This document shows, piece by piece, positions 6,652-7,543 of a stretch of DNA of 7,543 nt. This DNA comes from Acidimicrobiales bacterium (GTDB taxonomy: Bacteria > Actinomycetota > Acidimicrobiia > Acidimicrobiales > Iamiaceae). Location of the stretch: positions 1 through 7,543 of the forward strand of contig JAGQSI010000087.1 of assembly GCA_020439605.1 (NCBI GenBank). The letters run 5' to 3'. Both the position numbers and the translations under genes were made by a program. The notes below the pieces were generated by a model. It saw only the letters and a program-made list of their open reading frames with translations. It had not been told where the DNA came from and made no database searches. Position 1 is the first letter of the stretch; every line of letters begins with the position of its first letter.

Positions 6652-7543
6652 ATGAGTGACTCAACCGCACAACTCGAAGAGATCGTTGACGGCGAGTACC
6701 GCTACGGATTCGTTACGGACCTTGACTCCGAGGTAGCCCCGGTCGGCCTCAGTGAGGACGTTGTCCGTCTCATCGCCTCAAAACATGACGAACCCGACTG
6801 GCTCGTCGAGTGGCGCCTCAGCGCACTGCGCCACTTCCTCACCCTCACCCCGCCGGACTGGCCCTACCTGAAGATCGATGACATCGACTACCAGGCCATC
6901 AGCTACTGGGCCGCGCCCAAACCCAAGGGCCCGGCACCCAAGAGCCTCGATGAGATAGATCCCAAGCTCCGTGAGATGTTCGACAAGCTCGGCATCTCGG
7001 TCAATGAACAAGAACGCCTCTCAGGCGTGGCTGTGGACGCGATCGTGGACTCGGTCTCGGTGGCCACCACCTTCCGGGACAAACTCGCCAAGGTCGGGGT
7101 CATCTTCTGTCCGTTCTCCGAGGCAGTACGAGAGCACCCTGAGCTGGTCAAGAAGTACCTCGGTACCGTCGTTGGCTTCCGGGACAACTTCTACGCGGCG
7201 CTCAACTCTGCGGTGTTCTCCGATGGCTCCTTCTGTTACATCCCCGCCGGGGTTCGCTGCCCCATGGAACTGTCCACCTACTTCCGCATCAACAGCGCGG
7301 GAACCGGCCAGTTCGAGCGCACGTTGATCGTTGCCGAAGAAGGCGCCTCGGTCAGTTACCTTGAAGGTTGCAGCGCCCCACGCCGAGACGAGAACCAGCT
7401 TCACGCCGCGGTGGTGGAACTCATTGCTCTCGACGATGCCTCCATCAAGTACTCCACCGTTCAGAACTGGTATCCCGGAGATGAAAACGGCGTTGGCGGC
7501 ATCTACAACTTCGTGACCAAGCGTGGCCGTGCAGGAAACAGGG
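6652..7543 (+). CDS. sufB: Fe-S cluster assembly protein SufB, 3' partial
   Basis: The first 297 codons of SufB, which is normally about 470-495 residues; the reading frame stays open to the window end. SufB is the scaffold subunit of the cytosolic SufBCD complex, on which Fe-S clusters are built from sulfur supplied by SufS with SufU or SufE. Conserved blocks include [15 protein letters not shown] (126-140), [20 protein letters not shown] (152-171), [15 protein letters not shown] (200-214) and YLEGCSAP (236-243). C240 lines up with the E. coli cysteine (Cys254) implicated in sulfur transfer and cluster assembly. The cysteine-rich insert of E. coli SufB is absent, as in many Gram-positive forms. 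The ATG at 6652 follows the proposed -10 by 10 nt and has no Shine-Dalgarno, so translation may start on a leaderless or near-leaderless message. The remaining suf genes are expected downstream, outside the window. Confidence 0.97.
   Translation, partial: MSDSTAQLEEIVDGEYRYGFVTDLDSEVAPVGLSEDVVRLIASKHDEPDWLVEWRLSALRHFLTLTPPDWPYLKIDDIDYQAISYWAAPKPKGPAPKSLDEIDPKLREMFDKLGISVNEQERLSGVAVDAIVDSVSVATTFRDKLAKVGVIFCPFSEAVREHPELVKKYLGTVVGFRDNFYAALNSAVFSDGSFCYIPAGVRCPMELSTYFRINSAGTGQFERTLIVAEEGASVSYLEGCSAPRRDENQLHAAVVELIALDDASIKYSTVQNWYPGDENGVGGIYNFVTKRGRAGNR

Overview
The window holds five protein genes. Two are cut by its edges, and almost no sequence is non-coding. Moderately high GC and the style of the proteins suggest an actinobacterium. 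The proteins that point this way are a SWIM-type bacterial SNF2 ATPase, a short UvrA paralog, a TesB-like thioesterase with an HGGPVAALM motif, and a SufB without the cysteine-rich insert of the E. coli protein. A 20-bp palindrome close to the mycobacterial DosR box and a sufB start with almost no leader also fit. No marker gene is present, so the assignment is inference; Acidimicrobiia-like lineages are one guess.

Layout. (1) Bases 1-2868, plus strand: the C-terminal 955 residues of a SNF2-family DNA-dependent ATPase, whose N-terminus lies upstream. (2) Bases 2872-6525, minus strand: a compact three-gene unit read in the order DUF488 protein, UvrA-like ABC ATPase, thioesterase. DUF488 and uvrA-like overlap by one base (TGATG). 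uvrA-like and the thioesterase are 4 bp apart, and the thioesterase ribosome site lies inside the end of uvrA-like. The thioesterase converges on the SNF2 gene with 3 bp between the stop codons. (3) Bases 6526-6651: the only real intergenic region, 126 bp, between divergent genes. It carries a strong Shine-Dalgarno for DUF488, a DosR-like palindrome (6590-6609), and a probable sufB promoter with a second short inverted repeat over its -10 element. (4) Bases 6652-7543, plus strand: the first 297 codons of sufB, the Fe-S cluster assembly scaffold. The rest of the suf operon is expected beyond the right edge.

How the parts may work together. The UvrA-like protein has both ATPase halves and zinc cysteines but lacks the segment that binds UvrB. 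It is therefore a class II UvrA (UvrA2/DrrC type), linked in other bacteria to DNA-damage or DNA-binding-drug tolerance rather than to core excision repair. Its tight linkage to a DUF488 protein and a thioesterase suggests one polycistronic message. The DosR-like box lies between this unit and sufB, so both could answer to a hypoxia, nitric oxide or redox signal. That link is a hypothesis from sequence. No mobile element, CRISPR array, tRNA or rRNA was seen.
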